8,597 bases of DNA from NCBI GenBank assembly GCA_027325115.1, contig DAHWFG010000534.1:1-8597 (forward strand), read 5' to 3'. The notes under the pieces are model-generated. The model ran no database searches and was not told where the DNA came from. It saw only the letters and a program-made list of their open reading frames with translations. A program made the position numbers and the translations under genes. This DNA is from JAKBCQ01 sp021807585 (lineage in GTDB: Bacteria; Planctomycetota; Planctomycetia; Isosphaerales; Isosphaeraceae). This document shows positions 1 to 6,794 of this stretch, one piece after another. How positions within the stretch are numbered: the stretch's first letter is position 1; every line of letters starts with the position of its first letter.

Positions 1-2188
1 GATCGACGGCGGCGAGACGCCCCACACGGGATTCGCGGCGCTCGATCTCGACGGCGATCGCGATCTCGATTTTGTCGTCGTCGCCGACGGCGCGGCTCCG
101 CTGGCGATCCTCAACGACCGCCTGGGCCGGTTCCATACCGCAACACTTAAAGATATCGATCTACAATCGCCTCTTTCAGGCGTCCTGGTCATCGATCTTG
201 ATAAAGACGGCAAGCCCGACCTCGCGACGATCGGGCTCGAGGGGAAAGTTCAGCCCTGGCTCAACCGCACGACGACGTTCCAGGGGAACGTCACGTTTTC
301 ATTCAAGCCGTTTCCCAGCCCCGCGAGCGATTGGCGCTACGGCCTTGCGACCGATCTCGATCTCGACTCGTGGCCCGATCTCGTCGGCCTTCCCGCCTTG
401 ACCGATCCCGTCCGCTCGACGACGGTCGAATGGCTGCGCAACGAGGGAGATAAGCTGGCTCGCGGTCCATTCTCGCTCGGCCCCGATCCCGCGGGTTCGA
501 CTCCCGGGCCGATCGTCGGAATCTTATATCAAAATATCGTTGGAAATGAACTTCCCGATATGCTTGTTCGTCGCGACGGCGAGCCTCCGCTCGTGGCGGC
601 CTCGCGAGGGAACGGCATGCATTGGCTTGCGATTGAACTCGGCGGCGGCTGGAAGGTGGGCAAAGACCGCATGCGGTCGAATTCCGAGGCGCTGGGGGCT
701 TCGTTCACGCTCGATGGACGCGATTTAAGAGCCACATATCAGCATACGACGCCAGATACGGGTCCGGCGCAATCCGCGGCGCCGATCACGATCGGCCTTG
801 GGTCGTCGGAACGCGTCGAGGCGCTCCGGATCCGCTGGCCCGATTCGATCATTCAGGCCGAGCTCGCGATCCCCGCCGATCAAATCTTTCGGCTCGCCGA
901 ATTCAACCGCAAAACCGATAGCTGTCCCGTTTTGTTCACGTGGGACGGAACAAAATTCGCTTGCGCGGGAGACTTTTTAGGCGCGGGCGTGCTCGGCTAT
1001 CTCGACGCTCCCGGAGTGATCGCTCGCCCCGACCGCGACGAAACCCTGCCGATTCCCGACGGTCTCCTCGTTCCCCGCGACGGTACGCTCAGAATCGCGG
1101 TCGCCGAACCGATGGACGAATCCGCGTATATTGATCAATTGATCATCGACGTCGTCGATCGACCCGCCGACGCGTCGTTCGCCGGCGACGAACGATTCGC
1201 GACGGGCGCCGATCTCCCCTCGGGAAAACTCATCGCCTGGAAGAACCCCATCGAATATGTGAAAGCGACCGATCTTAACGGAAAAGAGATCAGCGATAAG
1301 CTGAGATATAATGATCGGAATTATGTCGATGATTTCCACGAGTTATCGGGCATGATCGGCTATTGCGAGGAACATGGGATCGTCCTCGATTTCGGCGATC
1401 GCCTTTCCCGATTCGGCCCGAACGATCGATTGACGCTTTGTCTCGCGGGGTGGGTTGAATACTCGCGTTCGCAAACGAATTACGCCGCGGCGACCGCGGG
1501 AATCAGGCTCGAACCGCCGCGAATCGAACGCCTGGAGGCCGACGGAACCTGGCGCGTGATCGAGCCCCATGCGGGTTTTCCCGCGGGCACTCCTCGAATG
1601 TCGACGATCGATCTTTCGGGAAAACTCGCCGGCGAACGGTGCGTTCTCCGAATTCGTACCAATATGAAATTATATTGGGATCAAGCGTTCATCGCCCCGG
1701 TCGACCCCTCGCTCGAACTGAAGACGACTTCGCTTTCGCCCGCCCGAGCTCGGCTTTCGTTTCGAGGCTACATGCGCGAGGTTTCGCCCGACGGCAAACC
1801 TCCCGCGCTATATGATTACAATTCGATCGAAGCCGCGCCCCTTTCGCGGTTGCTCGGCATGTACACGCGGTATGGAGACGTTACCGCGCTTGTGGCAGGA
1901 GACGACGATCACCTCTGCGTGATGAGCCCCGGCGACGAGATCGTCGTCGATTTCGACGCGAGTAAGCTTGCCGATCCGCCCAAAGGATGGAAGCGAAGCT
2001 ACGTCTTGCGATCGATCGGATATTGCAAAGACGCCGATTTGTTCAGCGCGACCGACGACCGCGTCGGCCCTTTGCCGTGGAAGGGGATGAAGTCGTATCC
2101 CTTCGATCGCGAGGGGGAACGGCCGCTCGACCACGAGTACGAGGCTTACCTCCGCGAATACCAAACCCGCGCGTCGAACTCTCAATAA
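1..2188 (+). CDS. FG-GAP/VCBS repeat and ASPIC-UnbV (CRTAC1-like) protein, 5' truncated
   Basis: The open frame runs from base 2, with no start in the window, to the TAA at 2186-2188. It gives 728 residues whose N-terminus lies beyond the left edge. Three VCBS/FG-GAP blades carry calcium-type D-x-D-x-D motifs at residues 15-23, 65-73 and 118-126, and a weaker fourth lies near 179-196. An ASPIC/UnbV-like region follows: HWLAIEL at about 207-213, then IGLGSSERVEALRIRWPD at 264-281. From about residue 308 (CPVLFTWDG) to the end is a long C-terminal domain with DFLGAGVLGY, GWVEYS and TNMKLYWDQ (553-561). In planctomycete and acidobacterial relatives this domain follows ASPIC. Family members are usually exported or surface beta-propellers with putative carbohydrate or protein binding; no enzymatic role is established and no signal peptide can be seen because the start is missing. 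An internal TTG at 398 is in frame, but the VCBS coding before it shows it is not the start. It converges on the next gene. Family call is confident; function is unknown. Confidence 0.9.
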   Translation, partial: IDGGETPHTGFAALDLDGDRDLDFVVVADGAAPLAILNDRLGRFHTATLKDIDLQSPLSGVLVIDLDKDGKPDLATIGLEGKVQPWLNRTTTFQGNVTFSFKPFPSPASDWRYGLATDLDLDSWPDLVGLPALTDPVRSTTVEWLRNEGDKLARGPFSLGPDPAGSTPGPIVGILYQNIVGNELPDMLVRRDGEPPLVAASRGNGMHWLAIELGGGWKVGKDRMRSNSEALGASFTLDGRDLRATYQHTTPDTGPAQSAAPITIGLGSSERVEALRIRWPDSIIQAELAIPADQIFRLAEFNRKTDSCPVLFTWDGTKFACAGDFLGAGVLGYLDAPGVIARPDRDETLPIPDGLLVPRDGTLRIAVAEPMDESAYIDQLIIDVVDRPADASFAGDERFATGADLPSGKLIAWKNPIEYVKATDLNGKEISDKLRYNDRNYVDDFHELSGMIGYCEEHGIVLDFGDRLSRFGPNDRLTLCLAGWVEYSRSQTNYAAATAGIRLEPPRIERLEADGTWRVIEPHAGFPAGTPRMSTIDLSGKLAGERCVLRIRTNMKLYWDQAFIAPVDPSLELKTTSLSPARARLSFRGYMREVSPDGKPPALYDYNSIEAAPLSRLLGMYTRYGDVTALVAGDDDHLCVMSPGDEIVVDFDASKLADPPKGWKRSYVLRSIGYCKDADLFSATDDRVGPLPWKGMKSYPFDREGERPLDHEYEAYLREYQTRASNSQ

Positions 2189-2204
2189 CGCTCGCCGGGG
2201 TATG

Positions 2205-2233
2205 AGCCGAGCGCGAATCAACCGGGCTCGGCT
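2205..2233 (+). terminator. Hairpin between convergent genes, possible terminator
   Basis: A perfect 8-bp stem (AGCCGAGC at 2205-2212 with GCTCGGCT at 2226-2233) encloses a 13-nt loop. It starts 16 bp after the stop of the propeller gene and is followed by a T-rich but interrupted tail. The reverse strand has no T tract, so it would mainly serve the plus-strand gene. Position and stem support a terminator. The weak tail keeps confidence moderate. Confidence 0.45.
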
Positions 2234-2292
2234 TGTTCGCTTGTTCCGATATCGTATCACATTGGTATAAGATCGGTTCTACATTTAAGCTG

Positions 2293-4077
2293 TCATTGAT
2301 TTGATGGCTCGGCCGATCGATCGCCGGCGAATCCTCGCGCGTCGAACTTTTCGCTTCGAGCCTTAAAAACGCGGGTGTTTCCTTGAGCGAAGATCGGCTC
2401 GGGGTCGAATCGCCGCGCCGAGATCGCGTCGAGAGCCTCGTCGCGCCGCCACGCGACGAGCTTATCAAACACATCATGGTATTTATCGATCAAATGACTC
2501 CAGATTTTTTGACGTTCCGCGGCGTTTTGCGGACCCTTGAGGACGCCGACTCGTTCAAACTGGAACGGGTCGGGAGCGTTCGCCTCCGCGATCGGTCGCA
2601 CCGGGAAGTAATAATACGCGGTCTCGTAATCGCTCCAGACGACGATCCCGCCGCCGACTCCGAACAAGCAATCGAAGTGCAAAAGCGGATTCGATCGAAA
2701 AGGCGTATCGATATCCACAAGTAAAGTGGCGATTCGATCGCCCGGTTCGAGCCCCCGCCGAGCCCGCGCCAGGTCGCCGCAATCTCGATCGCACGTATGA
2801 GCATAATTCCAAACGACGGCGGTCTGGGAAACCCAGGCGATCCCGAGGGCGATTCCGGCGATTCGTATGACGATCTTTCGACCCGTTAAGTCGACCGCGG
2901 CGGCGATCGCGACGAGTCCCAACAAGACGATCCGTTGTGAGAGATAATAGCCGTGCGATCGACCGAGCGTATCGGGCGCGACGATCCCTCCCAGCGTGAA
3001 TACGAGCCCCAACATCCAAAGCCCGCGTCGATCTTTCCACGTTCCTTGAAGGAACGCCGCCGCGATCAAGATCGATATCGCCGCGACGAACCAAACCGAG
3101 GGAGCGACGATTTGTCCTGGAATGTTGATTCCAAGCATTTCAAAAGGATTGAACTTTTTGCTCGCGAGCGCGATCGGATCGACCCAGCCCAACTGTCTCA
3201 TCCACGCCGCCGGGCCGATCGACCCTTTCATTTCGCCCCATTTGGGCTCGAATCCTCCTCCTTCTTTCATGAGCATTCGATACGCGATCACGAGCGGAAC
3301 GAGCGGAATCGTCGACGCCGCGGTGAGGGCGAATCGATAACGCCTGTTCGCACCCGGAGTCGTCGTCTCCAGAACCGCGAGCCCGAATAAAGACCCCGCC
3401 AGGGGTATCGGATGACAAAAATAACACGCGACCAATAACATCGATAAAATCAAAGCATGTTTAGCATTGGGGCGAGCCCCGCGGCGGATCCAAAATCCAA
3501 GAATCAACGCATACAAGCATACGCCAAGAGAAAAGCTCGTGAATCCGAGGAGCCACGTCATGTTGAGCGCGACGAGCGTTCCAAGGAGGCTCGCGACGGT
3601 GATTCCACGGGATCCCTCGAATGCGAATCGGAGATAAAGAATCGTTCCCGCGACGGCGATCACGATCAGAGAAGTGAGCGCGCGATCGGCGGTGCGAGGG
3701 GGAAGGATCGATAACAGAGCCGCGGTCGCAATGTGTCCCGCCCAATTGGGGAGCGGCTTCCAATGAACCTCGAAGGCTCCGCGAAACGGCGAATCGGCGC
3801 GGAACGATTGAAGCAAAATGTGCGCGTTATAAAGGTGCGCGGGACCGTCCTGGGTGACGAACCACGGGGTCGACCAAACCGCCGCCAGAACGGGCGCGAG
3901 CCAAAGCGTGAGACAGAGGATCGATCGCGGCCATGGAGATCGATTGGCGCAGTGCGTTCGACCCGCCGCGGCGATTGGATTCGCTCCTGGCGTTTGATCC
4001 GAGCCGACGATCACGGGGAGATCCGCATTCCGACAAGCGGAGTCGACGTTCGCTCTCGCGGTATCGCTGAACGCCAT
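2293..4077 (-). CDS. Polytopic membrane protein, GT-C glycosyltransferase-like
   Basis: This protein of about 594 residues has a hydrophilic N-terminus of about 50 residues, then roughly 11-12 hydrophobic segments up to about residue 420, and a soluble C-terminal part of about 170 residues. Just after the first membrane segment comes TQDGPAHLYNA (about 75-85). An acidic D-x-P/H motif in the first external loop is typical of GT-C fold lipid-sugar-dependent glycosyltransferases and of many uncharacterised bacterial relatives. Later loops carry GLGRSHGYYLSQR-like polar stretches (TLGRSHGYYLSQR). The likely location is the inner membrane. Transfer of a lipid-linked sugar is inference only. I prefer the ATG at 4077 because GGAG lies 9 nt upstream. 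The ATG at 4086 has GGAG directly abutting it. It starts just downstream of the 6S-like RNA and its hairpin on the same strand, so read-through could drive it. The gene is clearly real; its function is uncertain and it could be a plain membrane protein of unknown family. Confidence 0.85.
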   Translation of the reverse strand: MAFSDTARANVDSACRNADLPVIVGSDQTPGANPIAAAGRTHCANRSPWPRSILCLTLWLAPVLAAVWSTPWFVTQDGPAHLYNAHILLQSFRADSPFRGAFEVHWKPLPNWAGHIATAALLSILPPRTADRALTSLIVIAVAGTILYLRFAFEGSRGITVASLLGTLVALNMTWLLGFTSFSLGVCLYALILGFWIRRGARPNAKHALILSMLLVACYFCHPIPLAGSLFGLAVLETTTPGANRRYRFALTAASTIPLVPLVIAYRMLMKEGGGFEPKWGEMKGSIGPAAWMRQLGWVDPIALASKKFNPFEMLGINIPGQIVAPSVWFVAAISILIAAAFLQGTWKDRRGLWMLGLVFTLGGIVAPDTLGRSHGYYLSQRIVLLGLVAIAAAVDLTGRKIVIRIAGIALGIAWVSQTAVVWNYAHTCDRDCGDLARARRGLEPGDRIATLLVDIDTPFRSNPLLHFDCLFGVGGGIVVWSDYETAYYYFPVRPIAEANAPDPFQFERVGVLKGPQNAAERQKIWSHLIDKYHDVFDKLVAWRRDEALDAISARRFDPEPIFAQGNTRVFKARSEKFDARGFAGDRSAEPSNQ

Positions 4078-4097
4078 CCCTGGCATCTCCGAGGTTG

Positions 4098-4132
4098 CTA
4101 AGAAGACCCCTCCCGATTGCGCGGGAGGGGTC
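4098..4132 (-). terminator. Strong GC hairpin ending the 6S-like transcript
   Basis: A perfect 11-bp stem (arms 4105-4115 and 4122-4132) closes a 6-nt loop. On the minus strand it is followed by TTCTTAG, a short, imperfect U tract. It sits between the candidate 6S RNA and the start of the membrane-protein gene. It could therefore end the RNA fully or leak transcription into the gene as an attenuator. Confidence 0.6.
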
Positions 4133-4139
4133 CAAACCG

Positions 4140-4296
4140 GGTGCGTGACAACCGGACAGACGCCCGGATCAGGTGAGTCTCAAATTCCTGGCGAGCCAGG
4201 TGGATGCACGTCGGGTCGCAGCCGCGCCAGGCGGCAAGGTCCTAAATCACGCCGCTCCGCCAAAACCGCCGGGCAACAAAGGCCCGGCCTGATGTT
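4140..4296 (-). ncRNA. ssrS: Candidate 6S RNA (ssrS-like)
   Basis: This non-coding stretch reads on the minus strand from a predicted start near 4296, placed by the TATACT box. A closing stem pairs ATCAGG (4288-4293) with CCTGAT (4168-4173). A 5' hairpin pairs CCGGGC with GCCCGG. A late hairpin is CCTGG-CTCG-CCAGG. The stretch CTGCGACCCGACGTGCATCC followed by ACCT lines up by eye with recalled E. coli 6S sequence (CTGCGAC..GACACATTCACCT). The hairpin that follows each is in the same place. GCGGC pairing with GCUGC mirrors the E. coli terminal stem. The length to the terminator (about 160-200 nt) fits 6S. 6S RNA mimics an open promoter and sequesters the housekeeping sigma-RNA polymerase in stationary phase. 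Other RNAs were considered: SRP RNA lacks its GGAAG motif, and tmRNA and RNase P hallmarks are absent. The structured RNA is likely; the 6S identity is moderate without a covariance-model search. The 3' end may lie at the hairpin at 4098-4132. Confidence 0.55.
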
Positions 4297-4302
4297 ACCG
4301 GT

Positions 4303-4330
4303 AGTATAACGCGCCCCGCGACCAAGCAAG
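4303..4330 (-). promoter_or_regulatory. Housekeeping-type promoter for the 6S-like RNA
   Basis: On the minus strand a near-consensus -10 box TATACT (4308-4303) lies 15-16 nt from a TTGCTT/CTTGCT -35-like box (4330-4324). The spacer is GC-rich. It places the transcription start near 4296, just before the 5' arm of the RNA closing stem. No other open reading frame explains it. Confidence 0.6.
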
Positions 4331-4446
4331 GACGATTTTTTTAGCCTCCCGAGGAACACCGCGGGCGACCATAAAATCGATCCCAACCGATTGTCAAGTC
4401 GGCAAACTCCAATCCGTAAAGGCCGGTTTTCAATTGAATAAGACTC

Positions 4447-4477
4447 GATCCTTATGGATCGCTCGTCAAAACGAGCG
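4447..4477 (-). terminator. Two adjacent hairpins downstream of the MGHWG gene
   Basis: A 5-bp hairpin (GATCC/GGATC, 4447-4460) abuts a perfect 7-bp hairpin with a CAAA loop (CGCTCGT/ACGAGCG, 4460-4477). They share base 4460, so both cannot form fully at once. They lie about 50 bp past the stop of the last gene of the minus-strand run. Neither has a U tract, so an end-of-operon role or 3' stabiliser is only a suggestion. Nothing else is seen in 4331-4524 apart from a run of seven T at 4335-4341 on the plus strand. Confidence 0.3.
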
Positions 4478-4524
4478 GCTCTTGAGATCGACCGCGCGAA
4501 GGTCGAGCGTCGAGCCGGGGGGAT

Positions 4525-4929
4525 TCACGATTTTTCGAGCAAGCCGATTTCCTTATTGCGGCGGATTTTGCGTGCGGTCGCCTCCTCCCACTCGATCGAT
4601 TCGTCGCGAAGGTGAGCGATCGCCAAGGCCTTTGTAACGGGATCGAGCGGAACCTTGAGCTCGGCGTGACGGACGACGATTCCCGCGAAGGCGAGCCTGG
4701 CGATCTCGTCCCAATCGTCTCGATCCGCCCCGAATTCGTCTTCGAGCGCCTCGATCGCCGCGGCAAGAGTCTTCTCGTTAGCGAGTTTAGCAATGACCTG
4801 ATCATAAGTAAGAGGGTTACGATCGTCCATAAGCTCATCGTAGACCGAACCGTGGACGCGCTCGAACCCCGCGTCGATCGCGTCGTTCGCCTCGTCGATC
4901 TCGTAGCTTTTCACGCCCCAATGGCCCAT
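4525..4929 (-). CDS. Small conserved protein with MGHWG N-terminus (DUF4259-like start), function unknown
   Basis: The product has 134 residues, is acidic and mostly helical in appearance, and has no signal peptide or membrane segment. It begins MGHWGVKSYEIDEANDAID. The MGxWG...ND-A pattern recalls the DUF4259 N-terminus, but the rest does not obviously match, so the link is tentative. Other visible blocks are VYDELMDDRNPLTYDQV, LEDEFGADRDDWDE and IEWEEATARKIRRNKEI at the C-terminus. I recall near-identical short proteins in planctomycete genomes, none with a known role. The frame is open upstream to 5442, but that part lies over the DUF4188 gene and reads as arginine-rich shadow. The ATG at 4929, only 8 bp after the upstream stop with a purine-rich AAAGTGAGCG before it, is the natural start. 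Tight spacing implies co-transcription and probably coupled translation with the DUF4188 gene. Confidence 0.85.
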   Translation of the reverse strand: MGHWGVKSYEIDEANDAIDAGFERVHGSVYDELMDDRNPLTYDQVIAKLANEKTLAAAIEALEDEFGADRDDWDEIARLAFAGIVVRHAELKVPLDPVTKALAIAHLRDESIEWEEATARKIRRNKEIGLLEKS

Positions 4930-4937
4930 GAATTCGC

Positions 4938-5453
4938 TCACTTTCGTTCGGCGCCGTCGTCGAAGCTCGGCGTCGCGCGCGCTTCGCGGCGGCCGAGGCG
5001 ATCGCGCGCCGTCGTCGAGGCGCCGACGGGTTCGCTTAGATCGCCGAACGAGGCGAGCCCCGCGCGTTCGCTTCCCATGTTCAAATAAATCGATTCGCAC
5101 CGGTTGCGATCGACGAGATACGCCTCGTGATAGATCGAAATGTCTCCGCGCGTTCGGATCCGCTCGGCGGCTTTGCGCCACCAATCGACGTGGGGAGAAG
5201 TTCGCGTCCACGCCTCGAGCGAGTCGAAGCTTTTCCAATATTGCAGATATCCAAACTTGGAAAAACCCAAGCGGAACCGTTCGGAATGGAGCAGTCCCGA
5301 TCCCGCCTCGATCGCGTCGGCGGCGCTCCGGTCGATATGACCTCCCAGACGCGCCATATACAAAAAACCCGAGACGCCGCGCGCCTCGACCCCCAGCCGA
5401 ACGAGGCAAAGCTCGGCGATCGATTCGGGGGGCTTGGCGCAAAATCGCTTCAT
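4938..5453 (-). CDS. DUF4188 family protein (monooxygenase af470-like)
   Basis: The product has 171 residues, close to the usual family length. It is probably a cytoplasmic alpha/beta-barrel-like protein. The recognisable core is LQYWKSFDSLEAW (about 70-82), then SPHVDWW (86-92), DISIYHEAYLV (104-114) and SIYLNM (121-126). These match the family pattern of Q-Y-W-x-S-F-x-x-L-x-x-W, then I-x-H-E-x-Y-L-V and I-Y-x-N-M. The family is annotated as monooxygenase-like by resemblance to a fungal protein. No cofactor or substrate is established and I claim none. About 45 residues after the core are charged and look poorly conserved. The ATG at 5453 is preceded by TTAGGTAA about 7 nt upstream. The gene lies 45 bp after the phosphatase gene and 8 bp before the MGHWG gene on the same strand, so an operon is likely. 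Family call fairly sure; activity unknown. Confidence 0.85.
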   Translation of the reverse strand: MKRFCAKPPESIAELCLVRLGVEARGVSGFLYMARLGGHIDRSAADAIEAGSGLLHSERFRLGFSKFGYLQYWKSFDSLEAWTRTSPHVDWWRKAAERIRTRGDISIYHEAYLVDRNRCESIYLNMGSERAGLASFGDLSEPVGASTTARDRLGRREARATPSFDDGAERK

Positions 5454-5498
5454 CAGTGGATTACCTAATCATCTTGATAAGAGCACTTACGTGTTCGT

Positions 5499-6287
5499 TT
5501 ATTTTGGAAGCGGCGGCAGCGTGCGAACGCCTCGAACGAGCGCTTCGAGTCTGCGGGGAGCGGCGATGAACGTCGGCTTGACGACGGGCGTCCGTTTGAC
5601 GAACCGCGCGAGGTCGATCGATTCGCCGTCGATATCGGCGATCGAACATCCCGCCTCGGTCGCGATCAAACCCCCCGCGGCGACGTCGTGCTCGTGCTCG
5701 CCCAAAAACACACAAGCATGAAGACGATTCGACGCCAAAAACGCGAGTTCGCAACACGCGCTGCCGAGATCGCGGAGCCTTCCAGGTACGGTTCGCGTGT
5801 CGACTCTCCGTAGAGCGTTCGTTCCCACCGAAACGTTGTCCTGATCGTGGAATTCGTCGGCGTCGACGACATTAAGCCTGATTCCATCGCGAAACGCTCC
5901 TTCTCCCTTCCGCGCCCAGTACAGTTCGCCGAGCGGAGGGATCGCGATCACGCCGAGAACGGGTTCTCCGCGATCGATCAGACCGATCGAGATCGCCCAC
6001 AACGGCAGTTTATGAACCATGTTCCCCGTGCCGTCGATCTGGTCGATCGACCACTTTCGCGGTCCCGAGCCACCCGATTGGGCGTATTCCTCGCCGCAGA
6101 GCGCGTCGTCGGGGAATCGCTGCGCGAGTCGCTCGCGGATCAGCGTTTCGAGATCACGATCGAGATCGGTGACGAAGCTCAGATTCGCTTTTTCGGTCGG
6201 CGTTACCCCTCTGCTCGACCTCGCGAGCGCCGTACGCGCCGCGTCGGCAGCGAGATCCTTCACGAACTCCAACTCATCGGACGGCAT
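5499..6287 (-). CDS. Inositol monophosphatase family protein (IMPase/HisN-like)
   Basis: The product has 262 residues, the standard length for Mg2+-dependent sugar/inositol phosphate phosphatases. All family motifs are visible: K33..SFVTDLDRDLE (37-47), GEE (65-67), WSIDQIDGTGN (79-89, metal ligands D82 and D85), WAISIGL (97-103), LGSACCELAF (174-183) and HDVAAGGLIATEAG (200-213, ligand D201). A His replaces the usual Trp before D201, but the aspartate is retained, so the enzyme should be active. It hydrolyses a phosphate monoester in the cytoplasm. The substrate could be inositol-1-phosphate, histidinol phosphate or 3'-phosphoadenosine phosphate; the sequence does not decide. The chosen ATG at 6287 has GAGGGAGAG 3 nt upstream. 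An in-frame extension to 6455 adds 56 unlike residues and is rejected. It heads the run with the DUF4188 and MGHWG genes. Confidence 0.93.
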   Translation of the reverse strand: MPSDELEFVKDLAADAARTALARSSRGVTPTEKANLSFVTDLDRDLETLIRERLAQRFPDDALCGEEYAQSGGSGPRKWSIDQIDGTGNMVHKLPLWAISIGLIDRGEPVLGVIAIPPLGELYWARKGEGAFRDGIRLNVVDADEFHDQDNVSVGTNALRRVDTRTVPGRLRDLGSACCELAFLASNRLHACVFLGEHEHDVAAGGLIATEAGCSIADIDGESIDLARFVKRTPVVKPTFIAAPRRLEALVRGVRTLPPLPK

Positions 6288-6290
6288 AAT

Positions 6291-6299
6291 CTCTCCCTC
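6291..6299 (-). promoter_or_regulatory. Shine-Dalgarno site fixing the phosphatase start
   Basis: GAGGGAGAG lies 3 nt before the ATG at 6287, with the GGGAG core about 6 nt away. It is the best ribosome-binding sequence near this gene. It supports 6287 over the upstream in-frame ATG codons at 6455 and 6365. Confidence 0.7.
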
Positions 6300-6499
6300 G
6301 ATCGAGAATCGCGTCGGTTGCTGTAAGCCGAAGCCCGCGGCTAGCGCGGAATCGTCTCGTCTCATCGACCGATCGCGTCGAATCTCGAGCGGTCGCGGTC
6401 GACTCGCTCCGCGTAACACGTTAAAGCCCGCGGCCGACGCGTGACAAGCCATCAATCGCGATCGTTGAATTCCTTCGCCGCAAGATCATCGCGCCCCGG

Positions 6500-6560
6500 T
6501 TCGTGAAAACTGAAATTGTATTCAAGATATCTACATCCAAAAAATCTATTTTACATAAGA
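6500..6560 (-). promoter_or_regulatory. AT-rich putative promoter zone between divergent genes
   Basis: The 507-bp gap between the phosphatase (-) and pseudouridine synthase (+) holds one clearly AT-rich block here, unlike the GC-rich surroundings. On the minus strand it has TACAAT (6520-6515), 5 of 6 matches to the -10 consensus, preceded by TG two bases upstream. There is no convincing -35 at 17 bp, only a T-rich run. It would give a leader of about 220 nt for the phosphatase operon. No clear plus-strand promoter was found. In the rest of the gap I see only the hairpins at 6724-6785. Confidence 0.3.
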
Positions 6561-6723
6561 GATCAAAGCGGCGAGGGGGGACGAGTCCGAGTCGACTTTT
6601 GCACCGTATATCGTCGTCACCGCGGCGACGCTAAAATGCGCGACGTCAAGGACGACCATTGTGACGGCTCATGATGATGGGCCGCTTTGTACGACCCTTT
6701 GCGTCCGCTTGGGGCTGGAGGGG

Positions 6724-6785
6724 GGGCGGTCGTCAGGGATTGGAGGACCGCCCGATTCTTTGATACCGACGGTTTGGACCGTCGG
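6724..6785 (+). promoter_or_regulatory. Tandem hairpins in the pseudouridine synthase leader
   Basis: The first hairpin is a perfect 8-bp GC stem (GGGCGGTC 6724-6731 with GACCGCCC 6746-6753, 14-nt loop) followed by GATTCTTTGAT. The second is a perfect 8-bp stem with a TTGG loop (CCGACGGT 6766-6773 with ACCGTCGG 6778-6785). The last two G of the second stem are also the first bases of the GGGTGAG ribosome-binding site. Folding would partly mask that site, so translational control or attenuation is possible. Regulation is inferred; the pairing is seen directly. Confidence 0.4.
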
Positions 6786-6794
6786 GTGAGACGC

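Noticed and set aside
2740..2760. tRNA T-loop-like GGTTCGAGCCC
   Set aside because: It lies inside the membrane-protein gene with no acceptor stem or anticodon arm around it.
4140..4296. SRP RNA, tmRNA or RNase P RNA
   Set aside because: The SRP GGAAG tetraloop region, the tmRNA tRNA-like ends and the RNase P GAGGAAAGTCC signature are absent on both strands.
4930..5442. Upstream in-frame extension of the MGHWG gene to a 305-residue product
   Set aside because: It lies entirely over the DUF4188 gene, is arginine-rich low-complexity shadow, and the MGHWG start has a proper context 8 bp after the upstream stop.
4928..5569. 213-residue plus-strand frame
   Set aside because: It is arginine/serine-rich and antiparallel to two real genes, the typical shadow of GC-rich coding DNA.
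6288..6455. 56-residue N-terminal extension of the phosphatase
   Set aside because: It has no similarity to the family, while the ATG at 6287 has a strong GAGGGAGAG site and gives the standard length.
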